DNA of 64,000 bases from Bacteroidota bacterium (GTDB lineage: Bacteria > Bacteroidota > Bacteroidia > Chitinophagales > Chitinophagaceae). Below, piece after piece: positions 8,364-16,397 of this stretch. The notes under the pieces were generated by a model. It saw only the letters and a program-made list of their open reading frames with translations. It searched no databases and was not told where the DNA came from. Location: contig JADJSG010000006.1 of NCBI GenBank assembly GCA_016711825.1, positions 682,001 to 746,000 of the forward strand. The letters are read 5' to 3'. The stretch's first letter is position 1; the number at the start of each line of letters is the position of its first letter. Position numbers and translations under genes: made by a program.

Positions 8364-10787
8364 TTTAGAAGGATAAATATTAATAGTGGAATTGATAAAA
8401 AACGATTAAAAGATGTGGAGCAATGGGGAGGAGTAGCGTGGAATAATATGGCAAGTGCATTTAGTGGATGCGAAAATTTGAATATTACTTCAATTGATAT
8501 ACCAAATTTATCTTCTGTAACCAGTATGTCAAATATGTTTGGCTATTGTTTTATTTTAAATGGGCCAACGAATATTGGAAATTGGGATATTTCAAATGTT
8601 ACAAATATGAGAAGTTTGTTTGCTTGTGCATATTTATTTAATCAACCTATTGGAAATTGGAATACTACAAACGTTACTGATATGATTCAAATGTTTGAAA
8701 ATGCTTCCAATTTTAATCAGACAATAGAAAATTGGAACACTACCTTAGTATTAAAAATGGATAGTCTTTTCAATGGAGCAAGTTCCTTTAATCGGCCAAT
8801 CGAAAATTGGAATACTAGCAATGTAATTACGATGAAAGGGATGTTTGAAAATGCTAATTCGTTCAATCAACCTATTGGAAATTGGAATACGGGAAATGTA
8901 ACCAATATGTCTGATATGTTTCGTCTCGCTACTTCCTTTAATTCACCTATTGGGAATTGGAATACTAGCAATGTAATTACAATGAGTGGGATGTTTGAAT
9001 CTGCTAATTCGTTCAATCAGCCTATAGGAAATTGGAATACGGGAAATGTAACCAATATGTCTGATATGTTTCGTCTCGCTACTTCCTTTAATTCACCTAT
9101 TGGGAATTGGAATACTAGCAATGTAATTACAATGAGTGGGATGTTTGAATCTGCTAATTCGTTCAATCAGCCTATAGGAAATTGGAATACGGGAAATGTA
9201 ATTAATATGAGTCGTTTGTTTGTTGGTGCAAATTCTTTTAATCAACCTCTTGACACTTGGAATACTTCAAGTGTGATTGATATGTACGCAATGTTTGGTT
9301 TTGCTTCATCTTTTAATCAACCTCTTGGAAGCTGGAATACAGGCAATGTGACCGAAATGTCTGGTATGTTTTTTAATGCATATTCATTTGATCAAGCAAT
9401 AGGGAATTGGAATACCGGTAATGTAACCAATATGCTTGAAATGTTTAATAAAGCAAGTTCTTTTAATCAGCCTATTGGAAATTGGAATACAAGTAATGTA
9501 ACTAATATGTACGCAATGTTCAAGGATGCTACATCGTTCAATCAACCTATAGGCAATTGGATAACGAGCAATGTAACCAATATGGAAAAAATGTTTGAGA
9601 ATGCTATAGTATTCAACCAACCCCTAGGTAATTGGAATACCGGTAATGTAACCAATATGCTTGGAATGTTTAGTAATGCTTATGTATTTGACCAACCTAT
9701 AGGGAGTTGGAATACAAGTAATGTGACAGAAATGAGTTACATGTTTTTTAATGCATATTCATTTAACCAATTTATTGATAATTGGTACGTATATAATGTT
9801 GCTGATAAGTCATGCATGTTTAAAAATGCAACTTCATTTAACCAATTTCTAGGAAGCTGGGATATGTATGGTACGACCAAGATGAAAGGTATGTTTTATA
9901 ATGCTACTTCTTTTAATCAAGCAATTGGAAGTTGGTATACTAACCTATCAACTAACATGGATAGTATGTTTTATAATGCTACTTCTTTTAATCAATCTTT
10001 AATGAATTGGAATGTAACGAATGTAACTAGTATGAATGCTATGTTTTACAATGCTATATCTTACAATAAACCTATTGGAAATTGGTTATTAAATCAAAAT
10101 GTAACTATGGAGAATATGCTTGATAATTCGGGTATGGATTGTAATAACTATTCCAGTACTATTTCTAATTGGAGTAACAATCCTAACACACCTATTTACA
10201 GAAATTTAGATGCTTCAAACTTATCTTTTGGCTTAAATGTTCAAAATGAGAGGGATTATTTAATCAATATTAGGGGCTGGACCATTACCGGAGATACTAT
10301 AGATATCAATTGTTGCTATACTAATACTTCTGTCACTCAATCAGGTGCTCTTCTCACCGCCAATGCCACAGGTGCAGCTTATCAATGGCTCACCTGCAAT
10401 CCTTATCAGGAAATTATTGGCGAAACCAATCAAAACTATATAGCATCTACCAATGGTGATTATGCAGTAATCGTTACACAAAACGGTTGCACAGATACTT
10501 CTGCTTGTTATACTGTGATTGGTATCGGATTCGATGAATATGACTTTTCAAACAATATTAAAATATTTCCCAATCCGGTGAGTCATAGCCTACAATTAGA
10601 ATCAAATCAAGCCTTTCAAAACGCTGAAATTTGTGTGCTGAATTTGATGGGGCAACACATCACAACTTATAAAAATATTTCTAGCAAAACCTTCACCATT
10701 GATATGTCAACATTGGCACCCGGTAATTATTTTTTACAAATAAAAGATGCAAAGAATAGCTTTGTAAGGAAAGTGGTGAAGGAATAA
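8097..10787 (+). CDS. BspA-like (DUF285) repeat surface protein C, T9SS cargo
   Basis: An 896-residue paralog with the longest repeat tract, about 22 units of 25 residues, and none of the Cys-pair units found in A and B. Signal peptide and N-terminal domain match gene B. The repeats run directly into one Ig-like unit (GAAYQWLTCNPYQEIIGETN) and a type A sorting domain (IKIFPNPVSHSLQLES) that has diverged from those of A and B. Inside the tract a 150-bp (two-unit) segment is perfectly duplicated (8881..9200), evidence of recent repeat expansion. The 25-residue DUF285 unit is known from BspA-type adhesins; binding here is inferred. Confidence 0.85.
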   Translation: MKKYLFSFLFLSFNFLAHAQDFITHWDLSLPGSGATQLTFGVGTSGTCSYTWETIPAGSSGTDTFSGNTISITGLPAGAMIRLKIDTTNFRRININSGIDKKRLKDVEQWGGVAWNNMASAFSGCENLNITSIDIPNLSSVTSMSNMFGYCFILNGPTNIGNWDISNVTNMRSLFACAYLFNQPIGNWNTTNVTDMIQMFENASNFNQTIENWNTTLVLKMDSLFNGASSFNRPIENWNTSNVITMKGMFENANSFNQPIGNWNTGNVTNMSDMFRLATSFNSPIGNWNTSNVITMSGMFESANSFNQPIGNWNTGNVTNMSDMFRLATSFNSPIGNWNTSNVITMSGMFESANSFNQPIGNWNTGNVINMSRLFVGANSFNQPLDTWNTSSVIDMYAMFGFASSFNQPLGSWNTGNVTEMSGMFFNAYSFDQAIGNWNTGNVTNMLEMFNKASSFNQPIGNWNTSNVTNMYAMFKDATSFNQPIGNWITSNVTNMEKMFENAIVFNQPLGNWNTGNVTNMLGMFSNAYVFDQPIGSWNTSNVTEMSYMFFNAYSFNQFIDNWYVYNVADKSCMFKNATSFNQFLGSWDMYGTTKMKGMFYNATSFNQAIGSWYTNLSTNMDSMFYNATSFNQSLMNWNVTNVTSMNAMFYNAISYNKPIGNWLLNQNVTMENMLDNSGMDCNNYSSTISNWSNNPNTPIYRNLDASNLSFGLNVQNERDYLINIRGWTITGDTIDINCCYTNTSVTQSGALLTANATGAAYQWLTCNPYQEIIGETNQNYIASTNGDYAVIVTQNGCTDTSACYTVIGIGFDEYDFSNNIKIFPNPVSHSLQLESNQAFQNAEICVLNLMGQHITTYKNISSKTFTIDMSTLAPGNYFLQIKDAKNSFVRKVVKE
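8881..9200 (+). repeat. Perfect 150-bp tandem duplication inside gene C
   Basis: Bases 8881..9050 and 9031..9200 are identical, giving a period of 150 bp, i.e. two 75-bp repeat units. Flanking units differ at third positions, so this copy arose recently. Confidence 0.9.
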
Positions 10788-10811
10788 ATAATAAATCCAT
10801 TTTTTATTTTT

Positions 10812-10819
10812 TACATTTG
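10812..10819 (+). promoter_or_regulatory. -7 box for binding-protein gene
   Basis: TACATTTG matches TAnnTTTG and ends 8 nt before the ATG at 10828, implying a nearly leaderless transcript. Confidence 0.55.
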
Positions 10820-10827
10820 AAATTCAA

Positions 10828-12435
10828 ATGAAACGAGTCCTCTTATTATCTGTCTTTATTATTACCCTGCTAAACTCTTGTAATAACTCCGTATCTACTA
10901 AAAAAATCTTTCGTTTTAACCAGGTCCAGAATGTAGAATCACTCGACCCTGCCTTTGCCAAAAATCAAAATATCATGTGGCATGTGCATATCACCTACAA
11001 CCGTTTGATTGAATTTGATGAAAATATGCAAGTGAAGCCTTCCCTGGCCAAATCATGGAAAATATCTGACGATCGTTTAACCTATACCTTCACCCTGCGC
11101 AATGATGTGTACTTTCAGGATAATGAGGTATTTGAAAATGGTAAAGGACGCAAAATGACTGCCGCCGATGTGGCCTATAGTTTCGGCCGCATCATTGATG
11201 CACAAACCGCCTCTCCCGGTGCCTGGATTTTCAATGACCGTATAGACACCCTCATGCCTTTTAAAGCGGTGGATGATACCACCTTCGAATTGAAACTGAT
11301 TCGTCCTTTCAATCCAATGCTGGGGATATTGAGTATGCAGTATTGTTCGGTAGTACCACATGAAGCCGTTAAAAAATGGGGTAAGGATTTTCGTTCACAT
11401 CCCTGCGGCACTGGCGCTTTTCGTATGCAAGACTGGGAAGAAGGAGTGGTCATCACTTATCGTAAAAACCCACACTACTGGGAACATGACAGCGAAGGAA
11501 ATCCTTTACCTTATATCGATGGCATTAAAGTGACACAGGTCGATAGTAAAGCCACCGAGTTTCTGTTATTTATGCAGGGCGACCTTGACTTTATGAATGG
11601 CATTGACGCCAGTTTTAAAGATCAGGTACTGAGCAAAAAAGGAATTTTGAAAGATGAATACAATGGCAAAATAGCCCTACAAAAACATGCCTATCTAAAT
11701 GTAGAATACCTGGGATTTTTAATAGACGATGAAAAGAACCCACAAAAAATACTGCTGAATAAAAAAATACGACAAGCCATCAATTACGGTTTTGACCGAA
11801 AAAAATTAGTGACTTACTTACGCAACAATATCGGCATCGCTGCCAATGCGGGTATCATACCCATCAGCTTGCAAGGCTTCGACAGCAGTGTGGTCAAAGG
11901 TTATAGCTATCAACCCGAGCTTGCAAAAAAACTGATTGAAGAAGTTAGCACTGTATCGGGCAAGCTCCCTACTATTACCCTCCTTTCGAATGATAATTAT
12001 TCTGACCGTTGCAGTTTTATCGCTTCGCAATTGAGTAATCTGGGTTTGGATATTAAAATCGAAATTATGCAACCCGCTTTATTGCGCGAACAAATGAGCA
12101 ATTCAAATGCCCCTTTTTTCTGGGCCACCTGGATCGCAGATTATCCTGATGCAGAAAGTTACCTCACCATGTTTTATGGAAAAAATACCGCACCACCGAA
12201 TTATACCCGTTTTAAAAACGAAACTTTTGACCGCTTGTACGAACAAAGTTTGACCGAATCAGATGAAAAAACAAAAATCGCATTATACCAGCAAATGGAC
12301 CGAATCATTATTGAAGAGGCCCCCTGCGTGCCATTGTTTTATGATGAGGTGATGCACTTTCTCAACAAACGGGTTAGCAACTGGAAAACCAATAGTTTAA
12401 ATTTGCTGGAGATCAAAGAAGTGAAAATCAAATAG
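10828..12435 (+). CDS. Family 5 (oligopeptide/dipeptide-type) substrate-binding lipoprotein
   Basis: A 535-residue SBP_bac_5 family protein, the extracytoplasmic component of peptide/nickel-type ABC importers. A lipoprotein signal ends at LLNSC (Cys18). Family landmarks are present in order: NVESLDPAFA near the N-terminus, PSLAKSWKISDDRLTYTFTL, VYFQDNEVF with TAADVAYSFGR, CGTGAFRMQDWEEG, YRKNPHYWEHD, KIRQAINYGFDRKKL and the C-terminal PNYTRFKNETFDRLYEQS. No permease or ATPase genes are adjacent, so the partner transporter must be encoded elsewhere. The ligand cannot be told from sequence; di- or oligopeptide is the default for the family. Confidence 0.85.
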   Translation: MKRVLLLSVFIITLLNSCNNSVSTKKIFRFNQVQNVESLDPAFAKNQNIMWHVHITYNRLIEFDENMQVKPSLAKSWKISDDRLTYTFTLRNDVYFQDNEVFENGKGRKMTAADVAYSFGRIIDAQTASPGAWIFNDRIDTLMPFKAVDDTTFELKLIRPFNPMLGILSMQYCSVVPHEAVKKWGKDFRSHPCGTGAFRMQDWEEGVVITYRKNPHYWEHDSEGNPLPYIDGIKVTQVDSKATEFLLFMQGDLDFMNGIDASFKDQVLSKKGILKDEYNGKIALQKHAYLNVEYLGFLIDDEKNPQKILLNKKIRQAINYGFDRKKLVTYLRNNIGIAANAGIIPISLQGFDSSVVKGYSYQPELAKKLIEEVSTVSGKLPTITLLSNDNYSDRCSFIASQLSNLGLDIKIEIMQPALLREQMSNSNAPFFWATWIADYPDAESYLTMFYGKNTAPPNYTRFKNETFDRLYEQSLTESDEKTKIALYQQMDRIIIEEAPCVPLFYDEVMHFLNKRVSNWKTNSLNLLEIKEVKIK

Positions 12436-12437
12436 AC

Positions 12438-12507
12438 AAATTCCCCATCCGAGCGCCGGGCGAGCAAAACACAAAATCCCCGTCTGACCGCTGGGCAGGC
12501 AAAAGAG
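12438..12507. repeat. Two tandem degenerate 35-bp GC-rich repeats
   Basis: Copies 12438..12472 and 12473..12507 align over 35 positions with 26 matches. Each contains a GC-rich core (copy 1 GAGCGCCGGGCGAGC, copy 2 GACCGCTGGGCAGGC) unlike the AT-rich surroundings. Confidence 0.6.
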
Positions 12508-12530
12508 AATATTCTAATCAAGAGTACTTG

Positions 12531-12689
12531 CTGTTTAACTCACAAGCGCTACAAATTCAAGGAGGTGCCGAACGGGTAGTACTTTGGTACAACTGTTTGG
12601 TACAGACGTAGAAGTTGGAGATGCAGGTGAGTAGCGCCCGATTAAAAAGTTTGAAAATCACAACTGCCCTAATCGGGCGTGTTAAACAG
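12531..12689. other. Nested inverted-repeat element (structured RNA or MITE-like)
   Basis: Outer arms CTGTTTAAC (12531..12539) and GTTAAACAG (12681..12689) are perfect inverted repeats. Inside are GCGCTAC (12546..12552) with GTAGCGC (12631..12637), and a perfect 10-bp pair CGCCCGATTA (12635..12644) with TAATCGGGCG (12670..12679). Together they could fold as a closing stem with two inner stems. No T-run follows, so it is not a simple terminator. It lies between two convergent genes. Confidence 0.45.
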
Positions 12690-12693
12690 AACA

Positions 12694-14118
12694 CTACTTA
12701 TATCCAAGAATCTTGAGCATACTCTGAAACGTCTGCTCTTTCGCATACAACCAATCTACCAGCTTACCATTTTTATCATACTCTATCACCACATGTTTGG
12801 GCGAAGGAATCATGCAATGCTTGATGCCACCGTAACCGCTCAACTGATCCTGATAAGCACCTGTATGAAAGAAACCAATATACAAAGGCTCTGATTTTAC
12901 AGTTGGGTCTGTGGAGACCGTATTACTCTTTGGCAAAAACACGGCATTGATATGTTCTTCAGATGTATAAAAATCATGGCTGTCGCAGGTGAGTCCGCCC
13001 AGATGCACTTCCTGATAATCTTCCTGCCATTTATTGACAGGTAGCATCAGAAACTTTTCGCCAATACCCCAGGTATCGGGCAAGGTGGTAATGAATGAAC
13101 TGTCAATCATATACCAAATCTCGCGGTCGTTTTGCATTTTTTCGTGAAGCACACTGTAAACAACTGCACCCGACTCGCCCACTGTAAACGAACCAAATTC
13201 GGTAAAGATATTCGGAACCGGCACCTTATTTTTCTTACACACTTTTTTAATCGTACTAACGATTTCGTTGGCCATATAAGTATAGTCATAATCAAAGGCA
13301 AGGGAATGCTTGATGGGGAAACCACCACCGATATTTAAACTATCCAGCTCAGGACAAATTTTCTTTAACTGACAATACAGATTCAATACTTTGTTCAACT
13401 CACTCCAGTAATAGATATCATCTTTGATGCCTTTGTTCATAAAAAAATGAAGCATCTTTAATTGAAACCGCTCATTTCCTTTCAGCTTGTCGACATAAAA
13501 CTCCAACACATCCCTATTGCGGATACCTAAGCGAGAGGTATAAAAATCAAAAGTAGGTTCTTCTTCCGCTGCAATGCGAATCCCTATTTTAACTGGGTTT
13601 TTGGTTCGAATCGATTTTTTATAATCTTCAAATTCAAGTTGATTATCCAATACAGGAATCACATTGTTAAATCCTGCGTTCAGTAATTGCGCTATGTTTC
13701 GGGTATAGGCCCTGGTTTTAAAACCATTGCAAATGATAAATGTATCTTTTGAAATTTTTTTGCGCTGATAAAGGTTTCTGATAATTTCTATATCATAGGC
13801 AAAGGAGGTTTCAAGATGTACATTTTGCTTCATGGTTTCTTCCACAATAAAACTAAAATGCGAACTTTTAGTACAATAGCAGTAATAATACTCGCCGTCA
13901 TACTTTTGTTTTCGGATGGCATCATTAAACATTTTTTTGGCCTTAGCCACTTGCATGCCTATTTTAGGTAAAAAAGTAAGCTTGAAAGGTGTGCCGTATT
14001 TATCAATTAATTTTTTTAAATCGACACCGTTAAATTGTAAGTAGTTGTCTTTCACCTCAAATCCTTCTTGTGGAAAATCGAAGGTTTGATTGACAAGGTC
14101 GGTATAAGTATTACTCAT
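12694..14118 (-). CDS. PLP-dependent fold-III amino acid decarboxylase (arginine/ornithine/diaminopimelate type)
   Basis: A 474-residue alanine-racemase-fold decarboxylase. Visible landmarks: YGTPFKLTFLPKIG near the N-terminus, YYYCYCTKSSHFSFIV carrying the probable Schiff-base Lys, LETSFAYDIEII, the glycine-rich phosphate-binding LNIGGGFPIKHS, FTEFGSFTVGESGAVVY in place of the usual EPGR region, and CDSHDFY near the C-terminus. Bacteroidota relatives are usually annotated as arginine decarboxylase, which would make agmatine for polyamine synthesis. Substrate cannot be settled here, and no other polyamine gene is in the window. It has its own -7 box at 14141..14148, so it need not be co-transcribed with the WbqC-like gene 63 bp upstream. 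Confidence 0.75.
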   Translation of the reverse strand: MSNTYTDLVNQTFDFPQEGFEVKDNYLQFNGVDLKKLIDKYGTPFKLTFLPKIGMQVAKAKKMFNDAIRKQKYDGEYYYCYCTKSSHFSFIVEETMKQNVHLETSFAYDIEIIRNLYQRKKISKDTFIICNGFKTRAYTRNIAQLLNAGFNNVIPVLDNQLEFEDYKKSIRTKNPVKIGIRIAAEEEPTFDFYTSRLGIRNRDVLEFYVDKLKGNERFQLKMLHFFMNKGIKDDIYYWSELNKVLNLYCQLKKICPELDSLNIGGGFPIKHSLAFDYDYTYMANEIVSTIKKVCKKNKVPVPNIFTEFGSFTVGESGAVVYSVLHEKMQNDREIWYMIDSSFITTLPDTWGIGEKFLMLPVNKWQEDYQEVHLGGLTCDSHDFYTSEEHINAVFLPKSNTVSTDPTVKSEPLYIGFFHTGAYQDQLSGYGGIKHCMIPSPKHVVIEYDKNGKLVDWLYAKEQTFQSMLKILGYK

Positions 14119-14140
14119 TGCTGTGTGAGAAAAATTTTTA

Positions 14141-14148
14141 CAAATGTA
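14141..14148 (-). promoter_or_regulatory. -7 box for the decarboxylase gene
   Basis: On the minus strand this reads TACATTTG, ending 22 nt before the start codon at 14118. Confidence 0.5.
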
Positions 14149-14181
14149 AAGATGTATTTCCTTTTTTTGTAATAAGAATTT

Positions 14182-14805
14182 TTAGGGCTTCAAAAGTACA
14201 TCAAGGCTATGATTACCAAGGCAAAAAAGCATATCGAGTATACTCAAATTGGGCTGAAACCCATTGCGTTCTTCAAAGTTTTGGATGTAGGGGGTAAATG
14301 TCTTATTGATTGCTTGATGTGGTGAGTAAGTAGTTCGCAAATCGAGGGTTGGTTGCTGAGGGTATTTTTCATAGTGAGTGGTCAGGTTCCATGTGTTGTC
14401 AATGCGCAACAGCCGATTGATAAGGGCAATGGCTTCGAGGTTTACATCTGTCAGGTAAACAAATTTTTTTTGAAAAAAAGATTGTAAAGGAGCTTCATAA
14501 TACTCAAAATAGGGAGCCCTGCCATAGCATGCTACAAGTGTTTTCCAATGAAGGGCTTGCCATGCCTGTCTGTTACACACTTTGGTATCTTTCATCAAAG
14601 TACGTTGGTTTCTTCCGCTTTCGAGTGGTATGCTTAGCATGATTTTACCATTCGGTCCCGTCAGTTCACAACGGTTGCGATAGGAACTGCGTACAAAGTG
14701 TTCGTACATTTCAATTGACAGGTGCTGGGCTTGCACAAAAGATTGATACCAGGCAATGCAAGGAAAATATTCACAATCCAATAAGGTGATTTCTGATTTG
14801 CTCAT
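14182..14805 (-). CDS. WbqC-like family protein
   Basis: A 207-residue protein of the WbqC-like family: LDCEYFPCIAWYQSFVQAQ at the N-terminus, then EHFVRSSYRNRCELTGPNG, LMKDTKVCNRQAWQALHWKT and APYFEYY. In Gammaproteobacteria WbqC lies in O-antigen clusters; in Bacteroidota the family is widespread as a single gene of unproven function. It has no signal peptide, so it should be cytoplasmic. It is transcribed divergently from the GWxTD gene, with only 14 bp between the two start codons. Confidence 0.8.
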   Translation of the reverse strand: MSKSEITLLDCEYFPCIAWYQSFVQAQHLSIEMYEHFVRSSYRNRCELTGPNGKIMLSIPLESGRNQRTLMKDTKVCNRQAWQALHWKTLVACYGRAPYFEYYEAPLQSFFQKKFVYLTDVNLEAIALINRLLRIDNTWNLTTHYEKYPQQPTLDLRTTYSPHQAINKTFTPYIQNFEERNGFQPNLSILDMLFCLGNHSLDVLLKP

Positions 14806-14807
14806 TG

Positions 14808-14824
14808 TAAATTTACCAAATGTA
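14808..14824. promoter_or_regulatory. Overlapping divergent promoters
   Basis: On the minus strand TACATTTG (14817..14824) lies 11 nt before the WbqC-like start. These bases include the ATG (14820..14822) of the plus-strand gene. On the plus strand TAAATTTA (14808..14815), a one-base variant of TAnnTTTG, lies 4 nt before the ATG at 14820. Both transcripts would be leaderless or nearly so, and the two promoters cannot easily be occupied together. Confidence 0.5.
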
Positions 14825-15929
14825 TATTAAAGGATTCATTGCTATTTTATTTTACTTCATGATGTATCAACAAGTAAAAGCGCAAAGTACAGCTGATTTA
14901 ACAGCAAAGCAATCCATGCAAGGCAAAAAAGAAAAAGATTCTATACTTCATTTGCGTTTATTGAAGCGAGATGCGCAACAGCAATTATACAAACCTGAAT
15001 TTCCTTTTTTTGATATTGATGATGATAAAATCTATTACTCCTTTTCTTTATCAGGCACTAAATATCTCGATTCGGCTTCTTTTATTTTTTTAGAAATAAA
15101 AAAGAAAACCAATATTCAATACAAACTACGCCCCTTGTACGCCAAAAAAATCCTGATTGATTCATTGGTTCATTTGCAATATATCGACAGCATACTATTG
15201 CAACAGGTGAGACTGGCTTCTGGTAATTTTGACCTGATCATTACCCTGATGAATGATTCAAGCAAAGTATTGGATGTAGAAAAAATCGGGTTTCAGTTAC
15301 TTAGAAATTCAAATGAAAAAATCAAAGATGAATATTATGAAAATGAAGTAAACATGCAAGCCAACATTGTGAAGCTTGAAAATACCTTTGTGGCCAAATA
15401 CGATTTAGAAACCCTCAAAAGAAATATCAGAAGCTTGAAACCAATTGCAGAGGGCATTGAGCAGAAAGTACTTCGCGACTTATCGACCCTTGAGGATATG
15501 CAGTTTTTAAAACAATTTTTTTATAATTTTTGGTATAACCGAAACGCATCATACCCTGAAGAAGAATGGAAAAAATATACCGAAAAATTAAATTATGTTG
15601 CCAAACTTTATGGTACAGCCAATCAACCAGGATATGAAACCGACAGAGGGCGTATCTATATTCAATATGGGGAACCCCAAAAAATAGAAAAAGTGCCTAG
15701 TGAAAAAGATGCCCTGCCTTATGAAATCTGGTTTTATAAATATGTAGAAACCAAAAGCAATATCAGTTTCTTATTTTTTCAACCGGGAAGAATTGGCTCA
15801 CAAATGTTTTTGTTGCATTCAAATTTGCAATCAGAAGTCATGAACCCCTATTGGAAAGAAACCTTGCTTCAAGACCCCGATAATGGCGATAATAAATTAA
15901 TGCATCGCGTATTTGAATATTTTAAATAA
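14820..15929 (+). CDS. GWxTD domain-containing exported protein
   Basis: A 369-residue protein with a signal peptide (MYIKGFIAILFYFMMYQQVKA, then Q). The C-terminal part is the Bacteroidota GWxTD domain: QFFYNFWYNRN, YVAKLYGTANQPGYETDRGR, IYIQYGEPQKIEKVPSEK, PYEIWFYKYVETKSNISFLFF. The middle is predicted mixed alpha/beta with KLENTFVAKYDLETLKRNI. The biochemical role of GWxTD proteins is unknown; they are secreted or periplasmic and often precede other envelope genes. It is the first gene of an apparent five-gene operon, its stop codon directly abutting the next start. Confidence 0.75.
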   Translation: MYIKGFIAILFYFMMYQQVKAQSTADLTAKQSMQGKKEKDSILHLRLLKRDAQQQLYKPEFPFFDIDDDKIYYSFSLSGTKYLDSASFIFLEIKKKTNIQYKLRPLYAKKILIDSLVHLQYIDSILLQQVRLASGNFDLIITLMNDSSKVLDVEKIGFQLLRNSNEKIKDEYYENEVNMQANIVKLENTFVAKYDLETLKRNIRSLKPIAEGIEQKVLRDLSTLEDMQFLKQFFYNFWYNRNASYPEEEWKKYTEKLNYVAKLYGTANQPGYETDRGRIYIQYGEPQKIEKVPSEKDALPYEIWFYKYVETKSNISFLFFQPGRIGSQMFLLHSNLQSEVMNPYWKETLLQDPDNGDNKLMHRVFEYFK

Positions 15930-16397
15930 ATGAGAATGAAAAAAAGTATAAGCACTTTCCTCATTGGCTGTGTGGCCTTTGTGATGTTACAAAGTAGCAG
16001 TTGCAACAATGTAAAAGAACTGGAATATAAAGGTATAAAAAAAACTACCTTACAAACCCTCAATTTAAGCAATGCCGCTTTGATGATTGAGTTAGAATAT
16101 TTTAACCCCAATAACTTTTGGCTCGATGTAAAAGAAACCAATTTAAACATTTACCTCAACGATAAGTTTATTGCCTTGGCCGATCAGCCTACCAAAACAC
16201 AAATACCTAAAAGTGCATTGTTTAGCTTTCCTGTAGTGGCCCATTTTGACCCTATAAAAGTATTGGGTTTTGCATTTGCCAATTTATTGTCAAAGTCGGT
16301 AAAACTCACTTTGCAAGGTTCTGCTAAAATAGGGAAACAAGGGGTCTATATTAAAGTACCTGTAGACATTACCGAAAACATTGATATCCAATTTTGA
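15930..16397 (+). CDS. LEA14-like (LEA type 2) lipoprotein
   Basis: A 155-residue lipoprotein with signal MRMKKSISTFLIGCVAFVML and lipobox QSSSC (Cys25). The mature domain follows the LEA14/water-stress-hypersensitive immunoglobulin-like fold: AALMIELEYFNPNNFWLDVKE, TNLNIYLNDKFIALAD, LTLQGSAKIGKQGVYIKVPV. A membrane-anchored, periplasm- or surface-facing protein with a structural or lipid-related role is a reasonable guess. It starts exactly after the GWxTD stop codon and its end overlaps the Lgt-like gene by 4 bp, so translation is coupled. Confidence 0.75.
   Translation: MRMKKSISTFLIGCVAFVMLQSSSCNNVKELEYKGIKKTTLQTLNLSNAALMIELEYFNPNNFWLDVKETNLNIYLNDKFIALADQPTKTQIPKSALFSFPVVAHFDPIKVLGFAFANLLSKSVKLTLQGSAKIGKQGVYIKVPVDITENIDIQF

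Noticed and set aside
8881..9200. CRISPR-like periodic repeat
   Set aside because: The 75/150-bp period codes for protein repeats; there are no unique spacers or cas genes.
9384..9620. Minus-strand frame antisense to gene C repeats
   Set aside because: Same periodicity artefact.
12635..12679. Simple rho-independent terminator
   Set aside because: The stem is strong but the loop is 25 nt and no T-run follows on either side.
12531..12689. Retron-type ncRNA with a1/a2 arms
   Set aside because: No reverse transcriptase gene is anywhere in the window.
13561..13620. GGTTCGAATC resembling a tRNA T-arm
   Set aside because: It lies inside the decarboxylase coding sequence and no cloverleaf surrounds it.
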